Shown here piece after piece: positions 16,338 to 26,295 of a stretch of 64,000 bases of DNA (its first letter is position 1; each line of letters starts with the position of its first letter). Where the stretch lies: contig NZ_FOPH01000004.1 of NCBI RefSeq assembly GCF_900113415.1, positions 1 through 64,000 of the forward strand. The letters are read 5' to 3'. The translations under genes were made by a program, and so were the position numbers. This DNA is from Oribacterium sp. WCC10. Lineage in GTDB: Bacteria > Bacillota > Clostridia > Lachnospirales > Lachnospiraceae. Under the pieces are notes generated by a model that saw only the letters and a list, made by a program, of their open reading frames with translations, was not told where the DNA came from and made no database searches.

Positions 16338-18848
16338 TCAATACTTATCTGCACCGTTAGGTGACGCATAGGTCTTAAGTGAACTTGGATCCACATTTGT
16401 AAGATCTGTTCCGTCAAGATCCGATGGAATAAATGCATCAGATCCTACTGCGGATGCACCTGATGAAACAGGCTTTGAAGGCTTACTGCTCACTACCGGT
16501 TTCGAAGGCGCAGGAGCTGATTTAGCCTGAGGCCTGGATTCCTTCTTTTTGGGAGCCTCTCCGGCATTCTTATATGCGGATTCCGGGATATAATCACTGT
16601 TTGAATTCTCATCAGTCATTACAGGCGGGATATAATCTGCCTTTTTCTTCTTATATGAAGATGCAGCTCCTTTTAACTGGAATTTATTAACAAGATCATT
16701 AAGGATGTTAGCCTGTCCTGAGAGCTCCTCTGCTGCAGCCGCAGACTGCTGTGCTGTTGCGGAGTTTGTCTGTACAACCGATGAAATCTGATCTATGCCC
16801 TCTGTTACCTGCGCAACACCCTTTGCCTGCTCGTTTGAAGCAGCCGAAATCTCATCAACGAGATTGGTGATCTTCACAGACTTCTCGGTAACATCATTAA
16901 GCGCTTCTGCTGTCTCTTCAGAGATACGTCCTCCTCTCTGTACGGCTTCAATCGTCTCCTCAATAAGATGTGCTGTATTCTGGGCAGCTTCCTGAGATTT
17001 CTTTGCCAGGTTGCCTACTTCATCAGCAACAACGGCAAATCCCTTACCTGCTGATCCCGCACGTGCCGCCTCGATGGCTGCATTAAGTGAAAGAATATTG
17101 GTCTGGAATGCAATGTCATCGATGGTCTTGATGATCTTGGAGATCTCATTGGATCTTTCAATGATTTCATCCATTGCCGCAGACATCTCTGTCATCTTAG
17201 TATTGGATATCTGCACAGCCTGACCGGCACCACCGCCGAGATCGGAAGCTTCCTTGGCCTTGGAAGCAGTAACCTTGATCTTGTCTGAGATTTCATTCAT
17301 GGTAGCTGAAAGTTCCTCTACCGATGAAGCCTGCTCTGTAGATCCCTGTGCAAGCGCCTGAGCGCCGTCCGATACCTGCTCTGCTCCGCTTGAAACCTGC
17401 TCAGATGACTGACGGATATCAAGCATTGTCTGATTGAGTTCCTTTGTGATGGACTGCATGGAACTTAAGAGTGGTGCATACGCTCCCACATACTTACTGC
17501 TGTCACTGAGATCAACTGTAAAGTTTCCACGGCTTATCTCACCAAGCTTGTCCTGAAGGTCTGAAATGATTCCTTTAACCCTCTCCACAACCATACCGAT
17601 TCCACTGATGGCTGCTCCGATTTCATCCTTCTTATCATATCTGAGATCGATATCGAAGTTTCCTCTTGCAACATTATCTGCAGCTGAAGATATTTTCTTG
17701 AGAGGATCAAGGTTCTTCTTGATAAGGTTATAAGTAAGTAAGCAAAGTATGATTACTATAAGTGCTGCTGCAAGCAGGATATAATTCCTGATCATGTTGG
17801 ATGCAGCATTAAACTCACTTACCGGAACTGCCGACTGAATCCACCATAATCTTTCACCCATTGTAAGCGGCTGATAGAATCTCTGCACCTTGCCTGAACT
17901 TGAGTTGGTAACAATACTAAATGTCTTACCATCCTGCATCTTTGCTTTGATTGCAGAATAGGTTTTCTCATCAACCGTATCCTTGAAGTTCTTGCCGATA
18001 ACATTGGTATGTGATGAGTAAAGGATAGTTTCCTTTCCATTTATGACATTACTGTACATTGAAGGGAATGCATCATTTTCAACATCTATGATAGAGAAAA
18101 CGTCTGCATACAAATCAATGATTACTGTTCCGACTATCGTATCGCTTGCATCTCTTATAGGATAGAAAATGGTGAACATATTGACACCTTCAGCTTCATA
18201 AGCATCCGTAACACCACTCATTCCTTCATTTTTAGCTCTTACATAGTAGTCTTTCTCTGAATATCTCTCATATGGATAGTTTTCCACAATATTCTTTTCA
18301 CAATCCACCTTGCTGATATAAGGTGCATATACTTTATCATAGGTAGAAAATGCTCCCGGATCCATGAAGAATCCCACGCCGTAAACATTGGCATTGACCT
18401 TGACAGCCTTGAACATCGTATTGATGATGATAGACTCCGCCTCAAATCGGCTTGGTGAAATAGGATTACCGGTCACACGGCTTTTCAGTTCCATTCCTGC
18501 GCCGCTTGCATCTCCCAGAACAGAAGCTGCATTTGATTCCCAGGACGAGGTAAATGTGCCGGTCATATCATCACTCTTGGTATTAAGTATATCCACAGCA
18601 CTCTGTAAACTGGTATTGATCATATTCGCCTTGGCCAAAACTGAATCAACCTTGCTTGCATTTGAATCGGCATATACAAATAATTCCTCTTCAGAGATCT
18701 GATTCAGTTTTTTACCTGCAACAAATGTTATAAACACCGTCAGTATTATAAGACATACCAAAATAGCAGCACCGACTATCAGAGACAATCTCTGGCTGAG
18801 CTGCAAATCCTTCTTTACTGCATTACCCTGTTTTTTTCTCTGTTTCAT
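16338..18848 (-). CDS. Methyl-accepting chemotaxis protein with dCache sensor
   Basis: An 836-residue transmembrane chemoreceptor. Helix one lies at about 20-42 and an extracellular double-Cache domain at about 45-345. Helix two lies at about 350-372, HAMP near 372-430 and the signalling domain near 490-710. The conserved tip reads [33 protein letters not shown] further 100-residue tail is rich in Lys, Ser and Pro, with no CheR-binding pentapeptide at the end. The dCache class commonly binds amino acids or other small metabolites; the ligand is not evident. GAGGCG precedes the ATG, and a perfect -10 sigma-28 promoter lies at 18902-18929. It is a single gene. Confidence 0.9.
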   Translation of the reverse strand: MKQRKKQGNAVKKDLQLSQRLSLIVGAAILVCLIILTVFITFVAGKKLNQISEEELFVYADSNASKVDSVLAKANMINTSLQSAVDILNTKSDDMTGTFTSSWESNAASVLGDASGAGMELKSRVTGNPISPSRFEAESIIINTMFKAVKVNANVYGVGFFMDPGAFSTYDKVYAPYISKVDCEKNIVENYPYERYSEKDYYVRAKNEGMSGVTDAYEAEGVNMFTIFYPIRDASDTIVGTVIIDLYADVFSIIDVENDAFPSMYSNVINGKETILYSSHTNVIGKNFKDTVDEKTYSAIKAKMQDGKTFSIVTNSSSGKVQRFYQPLTMGERLWWIQSAVPVSEFNAASNMIRNYILLAAALIVIILCLLTYNLIKKNLDPLKKISSAADNVARGNFDIDLRYDKKDEIGAAISGIGMVVERVKGIISDLQDKLGEISRGNFTVDLSDSSKYVGAYAPLLSSMQSITKELNQTMLDIRQSSEQVSSGAEQVSDGAQALAQGSTEQASSVEELSATMNEISDKIKVTASKAKEASDLGGGAGQAVQISNTKMTEMSAAMDEIIERSNEISKIIKTIDDIAFQTNILSLNAAIEAARAGSAGKGFAVVADEVGNLAKKSQEAAQNTAHLIEETIEAVQRGGRISEETAEALNDVTEKSVKITNLVDEISAASNEQAKGVAQVTEGIDQISSVVQTNSATAQQSAAAAEELSGQANILNDLVNKFQLKGAASSYKKKKADYIPPVMTDENSNSDYIPESAYKNAGEAPKKKESRPQAKSAPAPSKPVVSSKPSKPVSSGASAVGSDAFIPSDLDGTDLTNVDPSSLKTYASPNGADKY

Positions 18849-18901
18849 TTTCTACTACGCCTCACAAAAAGTATTATTCGCGCACCTGTTACATAACCTT
18901 C

Positions 18902-18929
18902 TTATCGGCTGTTAAACATGACAGTATAA
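18902..18929 (-). promoter_or_regulatory. Sigma-28 promoter of the dCache MCP gene
   Basis: On the minus strand TTAT (18926-18929), 16 nt, GCCGATAA (18902-18909). The -10 element is an exact match to the classic sigma-28 box. Confidence 0.7.
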
Positions 18930-19023
18930 GCACAAAAAAACTTTTTCTTAAATTTGCAAATATCACTTCATGATAGAAGCACTTAAATTTAACCGCTGCT
19001 ATTAAAATTTTCGTACCATTTAC

Positions 19024-19051
19024 TTATAAATAGTTTTCCCTATGCCGAATA
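19024..19051 (+). promoter_or_regulatory. Sigma-28 promoter of flgB
   Basis: TTAT (19024-19027), 16 nt, GCCGAATA (19044-19051). It diverges from the MCP promoter about 95 nt away. The leader to flgB is about 113 nt. Confidence 0.55.
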
Positions 19052-19171
19052 TTACTGTGACAAGTTGATGAATACCATCGTCAGCTGAAACTTAACGAAC
19101 TTAAACTTCATTGTTTTATATTCAGACGGAACTGGATAAGTCGAGCGACGGATCGTCGATAAGGAGTCGTT

Positions 19172-19561
19172 ATGCTTAATCTTTATGGAAATGGTATCAA
19201 TCTGAGTGAACGTACTCTGGACTACCTTTGGGGAAGACAGAATGTCACGATGAACAATATCGCAAATGTTGATACTCCGGGGTTTAAATCCCAGTATGTT
19301 ACATTTGAAAATGCTCTTGCCAGAAACATCAGAAGCGCACAGATACGTAATGCGACAGGCAAGAATATTGAACGTGCAATAAGAAGCTCCTTTGCGACTT
19401 TGCACACCACAACCAATGAATCCACAAGACTTGACGGCAATAATGTTGATATGGACCAGGAACAGATCGAACTTGTTAAGACTACCTATGAATACCAGCT
19501 TATGGTTCAGTCCATTAACAATGACTTCAGCCGTCTGAAGGAATCTGTGGGAAGTTTCTAA
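19172..19561 (+). CDS. flgB: Flagellar basal-body rod protein FlgB
   Basis: A 129-residue proximal rod subunit. The N-terminal rod-protein motif NNIANVDTPGFKSQYVTFE and the C-terminal YEYQLMVQSINNDFSRLKE pattern are clear, and the length is normal. AAGGAG precedes ATG 19172. In most Firmicutes flgB is followed by flgC and fliE. Here it stands alone and the next gene is cheA, 264 nt downstream. It is either the only flgB, moved from its usual partners, or a second copy. Confidence 0.9.
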   Translation: MLNLYGNGINLSERTLDYLWGRQNVTMNNIANVDTPGFKSQYVTFENALARNIRSAQIRNATGKNIERAIRSSFATLHTTTNESTRLDGNNVDMDQEQIELVKTTYEYQLMVQSINNDFSRLKESVGSF

Positions 19562-19657
19562 AATTTAATCATGTTACTTTAAGCTTTGCGATCTACCTGT
19601 TGCAGCTTATTATAGAAATTTTTTTCGGAGCAATATCTTTTTTTCGTAAGAATGCTC

Positions 19658-19685
19658 TTATTTTTCAAAAGTGTTTTGACGAAGA
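19658..19685 (+). promoter_or_regulatory. Tentative promoter region of cheA
   Basis: TTAT (19658-19661), 16 nt, GACGAAGA (19678-19685) is a weak sigma-28 match. A vegetative reading (TTGACG at 19676) overlaps it. No better candidate was seen in the 264-nt gap. Confidence 0.3.
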
Positions 19686-19825
19686 AGCATATAGTGTTGA
19701 AATATTACTTTTATTTTTCGTGAAAACGCTAGCCTTTAAGGCGAAATGACTCCCCCTGCTTATGCGGGATAATGTCTCATTTAACATCGAGAACATAATA
19801 GTTTTTTAAAGGTGGTACAGAACAT

Positions 19826-21976
19826 ATGAATGCTGAAATGGAAGGAATGCTTGATACCTATCTATTCGAGACAAATGGTCTTTTGGACCGTCTGGATGAG
19901 ATCCTCATGGAGGCCGAGAAAGTAGGCGAGTTCTCAACAGACAACGTTAATGAAATTTTCCGTATCATGCATACGATTAAAGGTTCCAGTGCGATGATGG
20001 AATTGACACCTATTTCCGTAATCGCACATCGTATCGAGGATCTTTTCTTCTTCATCAGAGATAAGGGCATTGAGTTCCTTAATCAGGATCAGAAAAAGGG
20101 TCTCTTTGATCTTATGTTTAAATCAGAGGATTATCTCCGTGGTGAGGTCGGAAAAGTAGAAGCCGGCGAAGAAGTCGATCCGGACATAACAGAATTCCAG
20201 TCTGCGATTGAGGCTTACCTTAAGAAGCTGAAGCAGGAAGACTCCGGCGAAGCTGCCCCTGAAGCAGCAGGTGGTGATTCCGGTGCGGCAGCTGCTCCTC
20301 AGACATCAGCCAAACTTCCGGATGACCCTTCAGCACAGGTATTCATCCATGCTTATCTTGAAGATGGTATTGGAATGGAAAATCTCCGTGCGTTTATGAT
20401 CGTCAATGCACTTAGAGAAAACGGAATTGATTTCCGCTTCTACCCTTCCGACATGGATCAGAATCCCGACAGTGCCAAAGTCATAATAGATGATGGATTC
20501 TACCTTGCTTTTGATTCCCTTGATACAGCCAATATGGCTGAAGAAGGTCTGAAGCAGCAGCAATATATCAAGAACTATGATGTTCTGGATGCACCTAAGG
20601 CAGAAGAAAAGTCAGAAGCCGAGCCCGAAGCTCAGGCCCCCGCTCCGGAACCTGAACCGGCTCCTGCTCCTGCTGCTCCGGCTCCCGCTCCGAAGGCAGC
20701 TCCGGCTCCTGCTGCTCCTGCTGCTCCTGCCCCGGCAGCCGATAAGAAACCTGCCGCAAAGAGCAGCGGTCCTGTAAAGTCCAGTCTCATAAGTGTCAAC
20801 CTGCAGAAGCTTGATGCTCTAAATGACCTAGTAGGTGAGATCGTAATCACGGAATCAATGGTTACATCTTCACCGGTTCTCAATCAGCTTCCACAGGAAG
20901 AGATGGACAGCTTCATGAAGTCTGCGAGACAGCTTCGCAAGCTTACAGATGACCTTCAGGATATATCCATGTCTCTTCGAATGGTATCTATCTCCGGTGT
21001 TTTCCAGAAGATGAGCCGTATCGTCAGAGATATGAAGACCAAGCTCAATAAGGATGTCAGACTTACCGTCATCGGTGAGGATACTGAAGTTGATAAAACC
21101 ATCGTTGATGCCATCCAGGATCCTATCATGCACATAGTGCGTAACTCGATGGATCATGGTATTGAGGAAACTGCTCAGGAACGTATCGCAGCAGGAAAGG
21201 ATCCTCAGGGTGAGCTCGTGCTTTCGGCTACACATACATCCAGTGAAGTTGTCATCGAAGTCAAGGATGACGGCTACGGAATGGATCCTGACAAACTCCT
21301 TGATAAGGGTGAAGAGCGAGGCATTCTCACAAAGCCCAAGGATCAGTACTCCAAGAAAGAAGCCCTCGGACTCATCATGCTTCCGGGTTTCTCAACCAAC
21401 AAACAGGTTACAGAGTACTCCGGAAGAGGCGTTGGTATGGACGTTGTTAAAAAGAATCTTGAGTCTGTAGGTGGTACACTCAGTATCGACTCGGATCTCG
21501 GCAAGGGAACGACCATGACCATGAAGATCCCTCTCACACTCTCAATCGTTGATGGTATGAAGGTTGCTGTAGGCGATACAACATTCACCATACCGATCGC
21601 CAATATCCGTTCATCATTTAAGATAGATAATGCTGAGATCATACGTGATGAAAATGGAAATGAAATGATCGATAGGGACGGTGAGTTCTATCCTATAGTT
21701 AAGCTCAATGAATTCTACTGTATCAGAGGCAAGCATGATGATGACATGCGTGACGGTATCATGGTATGGGTAGAAGCGTCAGACAAGAGTTGCTGCCTGT
21801 ATGCGGATGAACTTATCGGTGAACAGCAGGTAGTTGTTAAGCCTCTGCCTCAGTTCGTATCGATTTTTGATCTGAAGTCAAGAGGTATAAGTGGATGTAC
21901 AATCCTCGGCGATGGCACCATCAGTATTATTCTTGATGTACTTGGCGTTTACAATGCAGCTATTGAAAATGCCTGA
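19826..21976 (+). CDS. cheA: Chemotaxis histidine kinase CheA
   Basis: A 716-residue kinase. The Hpt domain has phosphorylated His49 (RIMHTIKGSS). A P2-like response-regulator docking region lies near 170-250, followed by a long Ala-Pro linker near 265-310. Then come the dimerisation helices, the ATPase with HIVRNSMDHGIE, DDGYGMD and GRGVGMDVVKKN, and a C-terminal CheW-like domain. It autophosphorylates at receptor arrays and passes phosphate to CheY and CheB. No cheY is in the window. It is followed by cheW after 14 bases, and together with cheR and cheB forms the core chemotaxis cluster. Confidence 0.97.
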   Translation: MNAEMEGMLDTYLFETNGLLDRLDEILMEAEKVGEFSTDNVNEIFRIMHTIKGSSAMMELTPISVIAHRIEDLFFFIRDKGIEFLNQDQKKGLFDLMFKSEDYLRGEVGKVEAGEEVDPDITEFQSAIEAYLKKLKQEDSGEAAPEAAGGDSGAAAAPQTSAKLPDDPSAQVFIHAYLEDGIGMENLRAFMIVNALRENGIDFRFYPSDMDQNPDSAKVIIDDGFYLAFDSLDTANMAEEGLKQQQYIKNYDVLDAPKAEEKSEAEPEAQAPAPEPEPAPAPAAPAPAPKAAPAPAAPAAPAPAADKKPAAKSSGPVKSSLISVNLQKLDALNDLVGEIVITESMVTSSPVLNQLPQEEMDSFMKSARQLRKLTDDLQDISMSLRMVSISGVFQKMSRIVRDMKTKLNKDVRLTVIGEDTEVDKTIVDAIQDPIMHIVRNSMDHGIEETAQERIAAGKDPQGELVLSATHTSSEVVIEVKDDGYGMDPDKLLDKGEERGILTKPKDQYSKKEALGLIMLPGFSTNKQVTEYSGRGVGMDVVKKNLESVGGTLSIDSDLGKGTTMTMKIPLTLSIVDGMKVAVGDTTFTIPIANIRSSFKIDNAEIIRDENGNEMIDRDGEFYPIVKLNEFYCIRGKHDDDMRDGIMVWVEASDKSCCLYADELIGEQQVVVKPLPQFVSIFDLKSRGISGCTILGDGTISIILDVLGVYNAAIENA

Positions 21977-21990
21977 GAGGAGGAGTATAC

Positions 21991-22473
21991 ATGGCAGACG
22001 AAATTAATACACAGGTAACCCCAAGCGAAGAAGCCATCATTGACGAACCGAAGAATCTTCAGAGATGTCTTACTTTCGAGTCCGGCGATCTCATCATGTA
22101 CATGAGTACAGATTATGTTACCGAGATCATCACCGATCAGTATATCACTACTCTTCCGCTGGTTCCGGACTATGTAAAGGGAATCATCAATCTGAGAGGT
22201 TCAGTACTTGCGGTCGTAGACATTCGACTCCTTATGGGACTTGATGCAACCGAGTATACAAGTAAGACCTGTATAATCATTTTAAATATTGATAATGTAC
22301 CTATCGGAATTGTTGTTGATAATGTTCGTCAGGTCGTAGATATCGATCTGGATAGTGTGAAGCCTATTCCTATGAAACGTCAAAAGAAGCTTCTCAATGG
22401 AATGCTGAATATGGACGATGGCACCGTTGCAATGTCATTTGATTGTGATGCACTTATCAACGCGAATATTTAA
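21991..22473 (+). CDS. cheW: Chemotaxis coupling protein CheW
   Basis: A 160-residue protein made of a single CheW domain, joining chemoreceptors to CheA. Typical segments are YVTEIITDQYITTLPLVPDYVKGIINLRG and IGIVVDNVRQVVDI, shortened here to the motifs PDYVKGIINLRG and VDNVRQVV. The ribosome site GAGGAGGAG lies just after the cheA stop. A stem-loop with little T tract follows at 22485-22514, so some transcripts may end there. Confidence 0.95.
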   Translation: MADEINTQVTPSEEAIIDEPKNLQRCLTFESGDLIMYMSTDYVTEIITDQYITTLPLVPDYVKGIINLRGSVLAVVDIRLLMGLDATEYTSKTCIIILNIDNVPIGIVVDNVRQVVDIDLDSVKPIPMKRQKKLLNGMLNMDDGTVAMSFDCDALINANI

Positions 22474-22484
22474 CAAATCAAAGG

Positions 22485-22514
22485 ACAGCTATCCGGTCAA
22501 CACCGGATAGCTGT
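22485..22514 (+). terminator. Stem-loop between cheW and cheR
   Basis: A perfect 12-bp stem (22485-22496 with 22503-22514) and a 6-nt loop, but only two or three T follow. It may be a weak terminator or an mRNA-stabilising element inside the che cluster. Confidence 0.5.
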
Positions 22515-22612
22515 TTATGTATCTGCCTTCAACCATGCATCGAAGGCCATACCCGTCTATACGTGATTCCAGGTAATCAGTCGGGATTCAAACATGATAA
22601 AGGGGAAAAATT

Positions 22613-23425
22613 GTGGTTACTTTAACAGATGAAGATTTCAACCGTTTATACAAATACATTCAATCAAATTACGGTATTGATCTCAGCAAGAAAAAGCAGC
22701 TTATAGTAAGCCGTCTTTCCAACTCCCTTACGGCGGATGGATATGAAAGCTTCCATGATTTTGTTGAACTTATCTTAAGTGGCAAGGATCAGGAATCTAC
22801 GGTTTCCATGCTCAATAAACTCACTACAAATTATACCTATTTCTTACGTGAAAAAGAGCATTTTGATTTCCTGTGGAATACCATACTTCCTGAAATCAAG
22901 AAAAAGCATGCCATGGATAAAGCTGTATACATATGGAGTGCAGGCTGTTCTTCAGGCGAGGAGCCTTACACTATCATGATGTATCTTCTCGAGTTTTTTG
23001 GTGCTGAAGCAAGCAAATGGGATCTCCGTATACTGGCCAGTGATATATCTCAGAATATACTGAATTCAGCCATGAACCCGACTTACGGTGAAGAAAGCCT
23101 TGCCAAGCTTCCTCCTGCATGGCAGAAGAAATATTTTGTGAAAACTCAGGATGGAAACTATACCATCTCTCCTGTCATAAAGAATAATGTTGTATTCCGG
23201 ACATTCAACCTTATGACCCCGATAAAATGGAAACATACCTTTGATCTCATCTTCTGCCGAAATGTAATGATTTACTTTGATCAGCCGACGAAGGATGCTT
23301 TGGTTCAGAGATTCTACAACGTCACTGATCCAAACGGATATCTTTTCATAGGACATTCTGAAGGTCTGAACAAAGCTACCTGTCCATATAAATATTTGTT
23401 ACCTGCAATTTATCAAAAGGTTTAG
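22613..23425 (+). CDS. cheR: Chemoreceptor methyltransferase CheR
   Basis: A 270-residue SAM-dependent glutamate methyltransferase that adapts MCPs. An N-terminal helical domain is followed by the SAM-binding motif WSAGCSSGEEPYTIMM and the conserved FDLIFCRNVMIYFD. The start is GTG at 22613, preceded by AAGGGG at the right distance. It lies between cheW and cheB and opposes the esterase encoded by the latter. Confidence 0.95.
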   Translation: MVTLTDEDFNRLYKYIQSNYGIDLSKKKQLIVSRLSNSLTADGYESFHDFVELILSGKDQESTVSMLNKLTTNYTYFLREKEHFDFLWNTILPEIKKKHAMDKAVYIWSAGCSSGEEPYTIMMYLLEFFGAEASKWDLRILASDISQNILNSAMNPTYGEESLAKLPPAWQKKYFVKTQDGNYTISPVIKNNVVFRTFNLMTPIKWKHTFDLIFCRNVMIYFDQPTKDALVQRFYNVTDPNGYLFIGHSEGLNKATCPYKYLLPAIYQKV

Positions 23426-23576
23426 CAGTTATTTTACTGCTATGATATAATTATAAAAGATATTAAATTTGTGTATTGCTTTGCATGAGCAATGATTCTT
23501 TTTCTTGTATCCGTAAACATGAGCTGATTTTTCGACCCATGCATTTCTTGATTTTAACGTAAAGGGGTTATAACCT

Positions 23577-24662
23577 ATGGGCATTAGCAAAAAGATTAGG
23601 GTATTCGTAGTAGATGATTCGGTTCTTTACCGTAATTTCCTGATGAACAATATTTCTGCGGATGATCGTTTTGATGTTGTAGGTCATGCTGTTGATGCAT
23701 TTGACGCCATGAAACAGATTCCTCAGGTAAAACCTGATGTTGTAACATTGGATATAGAGATGCCCGGTATGTCCGGTATTGATTTCCTTAAGGAACTTCT
23801 TCCCAAGCATCCTGTCCCGGTTATTCTTGTTTCAACACTCAATATACGTGTATTTGATGCCCTTGCAGCAGGTGCCGTAGATTACGTAAGAAAGCCTGAT
23901 TTTAGTGATAAAGATGCAGCTGTATCCTTCGTAGAAAGACTTCGAAGCAAGATTTACGTTGCATCCTTCTCAAAGGTTCGCACACCTCAGCAGGACACCA
24001 TAGATACCAGAAAGCCACTTACAGTATCTCAGGAGAACATAATCAAAGAAACTGCCGCCAGCAATCTGAAAGTTCCCGTTGCATCTGCACAAAAAATTAT
24101 TGCCATAGGTGCTTCAACCGGCGGTACGGAAGCCATCCTCAGTGTTGTACGCAATTTCCCTGCCGATATGCCGGGAGTTGTTATAACACAGCATATGCCT
24201 GCAGGATTTACAACCATGTACGCAGAACGCCTCAATCGCATCTGCAAGATGGAAGTACGTGAAGCAAAAAACGGTGACCACGTAAAACAGGGTCTCATGC
24301 TTCTTGCACCTGGAGGATATCAGATGCGTGTACAGAAGATGGGCAATGGCTACACTGTAAGCGTAACCCAGGAGGATCGGGTTAACGGTCATGCACCTTC
24401 TGTAGATGTTCTTTTCAATTCTGTAGCACAAAATGTACGTGACAATGCACTGGGTGTCATCCTTACAGGCATGGGCGCTGATGGTGCTGCCGGACTATTA
24501 CGTATGCGTAAAAACGGTGCCTTCACCATCGGTCAGGATAAGGAGTCCTGTGTTGTTTACGGTATGCCTATGGAGGCATACAAGATCGGAGCTGTTTGCC
24601 AGCAGGCATCACTCCTCAATATTCCGCCTATCATCTACAAAAAGCTTGGTATCATCAAGTGA
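23577..24662 (+). CDS. cheB: Chemotaxis response regulator-methylesterase CheB
   Basis: A 361-residue two-domain enzyme. The receiver domain has the acidic pair VVDDS and phospho-acceptor Asp59 (LDIEMPGMSG). The C-terminal methylesterase has Ser180 (IGASTGGTEA), His206 (TQHMPAG) and Asp302 (GMGADGAAG). It removes methyl groups and deamidates receptor glutamines. AAAGGGG precedes the ATG. It is the last gene of the cluster, with a strong terminator 17 bases downstream. Confidence 0.97.
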   Translation: MGISKKIRVFVVDDSVLYRNFLMNNISADDRFDVVGHAVDAFDAMKQIPQVKPDVVTLDIEMPGMSGIDFLKELLPKHPVPVILVSTLNIRVFDALAAGAVDYVRKPDFSDKDAAVSFVERLRSKIYVASFSKVRTPQQDTIDTRKPLTVSQENIIKETAASNLKVPVASAQKIIAIGASTGGTEAILSVVRNFPADMPGVVITQHMPAGFTTMYAERLNRICKMEVREAKNGDHVKQGLMLLAPGGYQMRVQKMGNGYTVSVTQEDRVNGHAPSVDVLFNSVAQNVRDNALGVILTGMGADGAAGLLRMRKNGAFTIGQDKESCVVYGMPMEAYKIGAVCQQASLLNIPPIIYKKLGIIK

Positions 24663-24678
24663 TTCAATATGACTTTAT

Positions 24679-24710
24679 GAGGATCCGGTTTAAACCGGGT
24701 CCTCTTTTTT
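24679..24710 (+). terminator. Terminator of the che cluster
   Basis: GAGGATCCGG pairs with CCGGGTCCTC across a TTTAAA loop (24679-24704), followed by six T. Confidence 0.9.
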
Positions 24711-24810
24711 ATCTGATTATCATTGTATATTTTTCAAGCTTCCTCCTCTCCCGCATTTCTGCAACGCAAAATACCAAACAGTTGATTTGGAAGTTTTAGC
24801 CTTTGCATCA

Positions 24811-24838
24811 TTATATATTCGCTGATTTTTTCCGATAT
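24811..24838 (+). promoter_or_regulatory. Sigma-28 promoter before the C39-like protease
   Basis: TTAT (24811-24814), 16 nt, TCCGATAT (24831-24838). The resulting leader is about 190 nt long (24845-25035) and holds no gene. I recognise no known riboswitch in it. Confidence 0.55.
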
Positions 24839-25035
24839 AAACTAATAATGATGTCGGCGGCATGCGTATACACATCATGTATTCAAACATGGATTACTGG
24901 TGATTCTTGATATAACCGTCTTTAAATGACGCCAGTATCAGTCTCAATAACAATCTCCGTATGAGACATAAGTCCGTCAGATATCAAAATTTTTGTAGCA
25001 TTATAAAAAGGTTATCTATAGGGATGTTGATTTAA

Positions 25036-26217
25036 ATGGCAGTACGTGCAGCGGACAACCGAATACATACCTGGGACGGTATCAATTATGACCGTCGGGA
25101 TGCTCACGTGACCGGCGGAGTGACCGCCGGAGGTTTTGTTGCGAAAAAAACATTCAGACAGCGCTGGTTAGGCTTCCATAGGGCCTTTATGGAGTTTTCA
25201 GACGACATTTCCGATCAGAAAGCTGCCATCAAAGATTTTCTTGCCGAACAGAAAGCAGAAAATGATAATCTGCGAGCCAACCTCACGAAGCAGGAGATTC
25301 TCATTGGACTTGCTATACGAACAGGTATATTGATTTCTGCCATAACTCTTGTTCTGAGCATCGTTTATCTCATCCGGCCCTATACCGCACAGGATGTATA
25401 TGATACCGGAATAACAGCTGCCTCAAATGCCTATACAACCGCTCATATTCCTGTTGATGTCTACTATGAATATCAGGAAAGAAAATCAATTGCAGAAGCA
25501 GCAAGAGATGCCTTTCTATCTCAAATCGGCCTTGATAAGAAGGCTCAGGATCTGTTGGACACTCATCTTTCCTACACTGATATAAAAGGGAATCCCAGGC
25601 TGTATGAAGAGGCTCCTGTAGATGATTTAGGTCTGAAAATCCCGGAAACTCTCCACTATGTTTATAATGACTACAACTCTGTTCTCGATACCGCTATGGG
25701 TTCAATGCTCTATTTCAGTCAGGGCGATTCACATTGGAAAGAATACCGGATAGCAGGTGTAGATCGCATGGGCGGTTATGGCTGCGGTCCCGTTACTATA
25801 GCCATGCTTGTAAACAGCTTTGCAGATATTGACAGTCCTGTCACTCCCATTGAAGTGGCCGACTGGGCTGTGGAAAACCATGAATACGCTGTGCATGGCG
25901 GAAGTTATCACAGCCTTATTCCCAATGCCCTCTCCCACTATGGACTCAGTTGCGCATCCGTGGAAGACAGAACCCCTGAAAATGTCAGCAAACTTCTTGA
26001 TACAGGCCATGTGCTCGTTGCACTTATGGGCAAGGGTTCTCTTACAGATGTAGGTCATTTCGTAATTCTTACAGAGAACGCACCGAACGGTGAGGTAATG
26101 CTGGCTGATCCGGCGAAGTTCGCAAACTGTCAGAAGTCATGGCCGCTTGCACAGATCTTAAAAGAACTTAAGGCAGCTTACGATGCGGGAGGACCGCTCT
26201 GGGCAGTGACATGGTGA
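25036..26217 (+). CDS. Membrane-anchored C39-like cysteine peptidase
   Basis: A 393-residue type II membrane protein. It has a cytoplasmic charged region with a coiled-coil stretch (residues 45-85), one helix at about 88-113 and an extracellular stalk. The C-terminal C39-type papain-fold domain has Cys250 (GGYGCGPVTIAML), His341 (VGHFVILTE) and Asp358 (MLADPA), the expected catalytic triad. Domains of this kind (Peptidase_C39_2) are often found in secreted proteins of Firmicutes; the substrate is unknown. No ABC exporter part is attached, so it is not a bacteriocin processing transporter. It is a single gene behind a sigma-28-type promoter, which suggests a role in late flagellar or surface functions. 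Confidence 0.75.
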   Translation: MAVRAADNRIHTWDGINYDRRDAHVTGGVTAGGFVAKKTFRQRWLGFHRAFMEFSDDISDQKAAIKDFLAEQKAENDNLRANLTKQEILIGLAIRTGILISAITLVLSIVYLIRPYTAQDVYDTGITAASNAYTTAHIPVDVYYEYQERKSIAEAARDAFLSQIGLDKKAQDLLDTHLSYTDIKGNPRLYEEAPVDDLGLKIPETLHYVYNDYNSVLDTAMGSMLYFSQGDSHWKEYRIAGVDRMGGYGCGPVTIAMLVNSFADIDSPVTPIEVADWAVENHEYAVHGGSYHSLIPNALSHYGLSCASVEDRTPENVSKLLDTGHVLVALMGKGSLTDVGHFVILTENAPNGEVMLADPAKFANCQKSWPLAQILKELKAAYDAGGPLWAVTW

Positions 26218-26295
26218 AAGGGATCAATATCACCTTAGTTATCCATAACTCAGCTTTTCTATTCATATTCAACTATCTATATAAAGGAGACATCA

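Noticed and set aside
20632-20883. Ala/Gly-rich frame opposite cheA
   Set aside because: Antisense of the Ala-Pro linker of CheA; low-complexity artefact.
25036-26217. Bacteriocin-processing ABC transporter
   Set aside because: Only a C39-type domain with a single membrane helix is present; there is no ATPase or six-helix exporter part and no bacteriocin precursor nearby.
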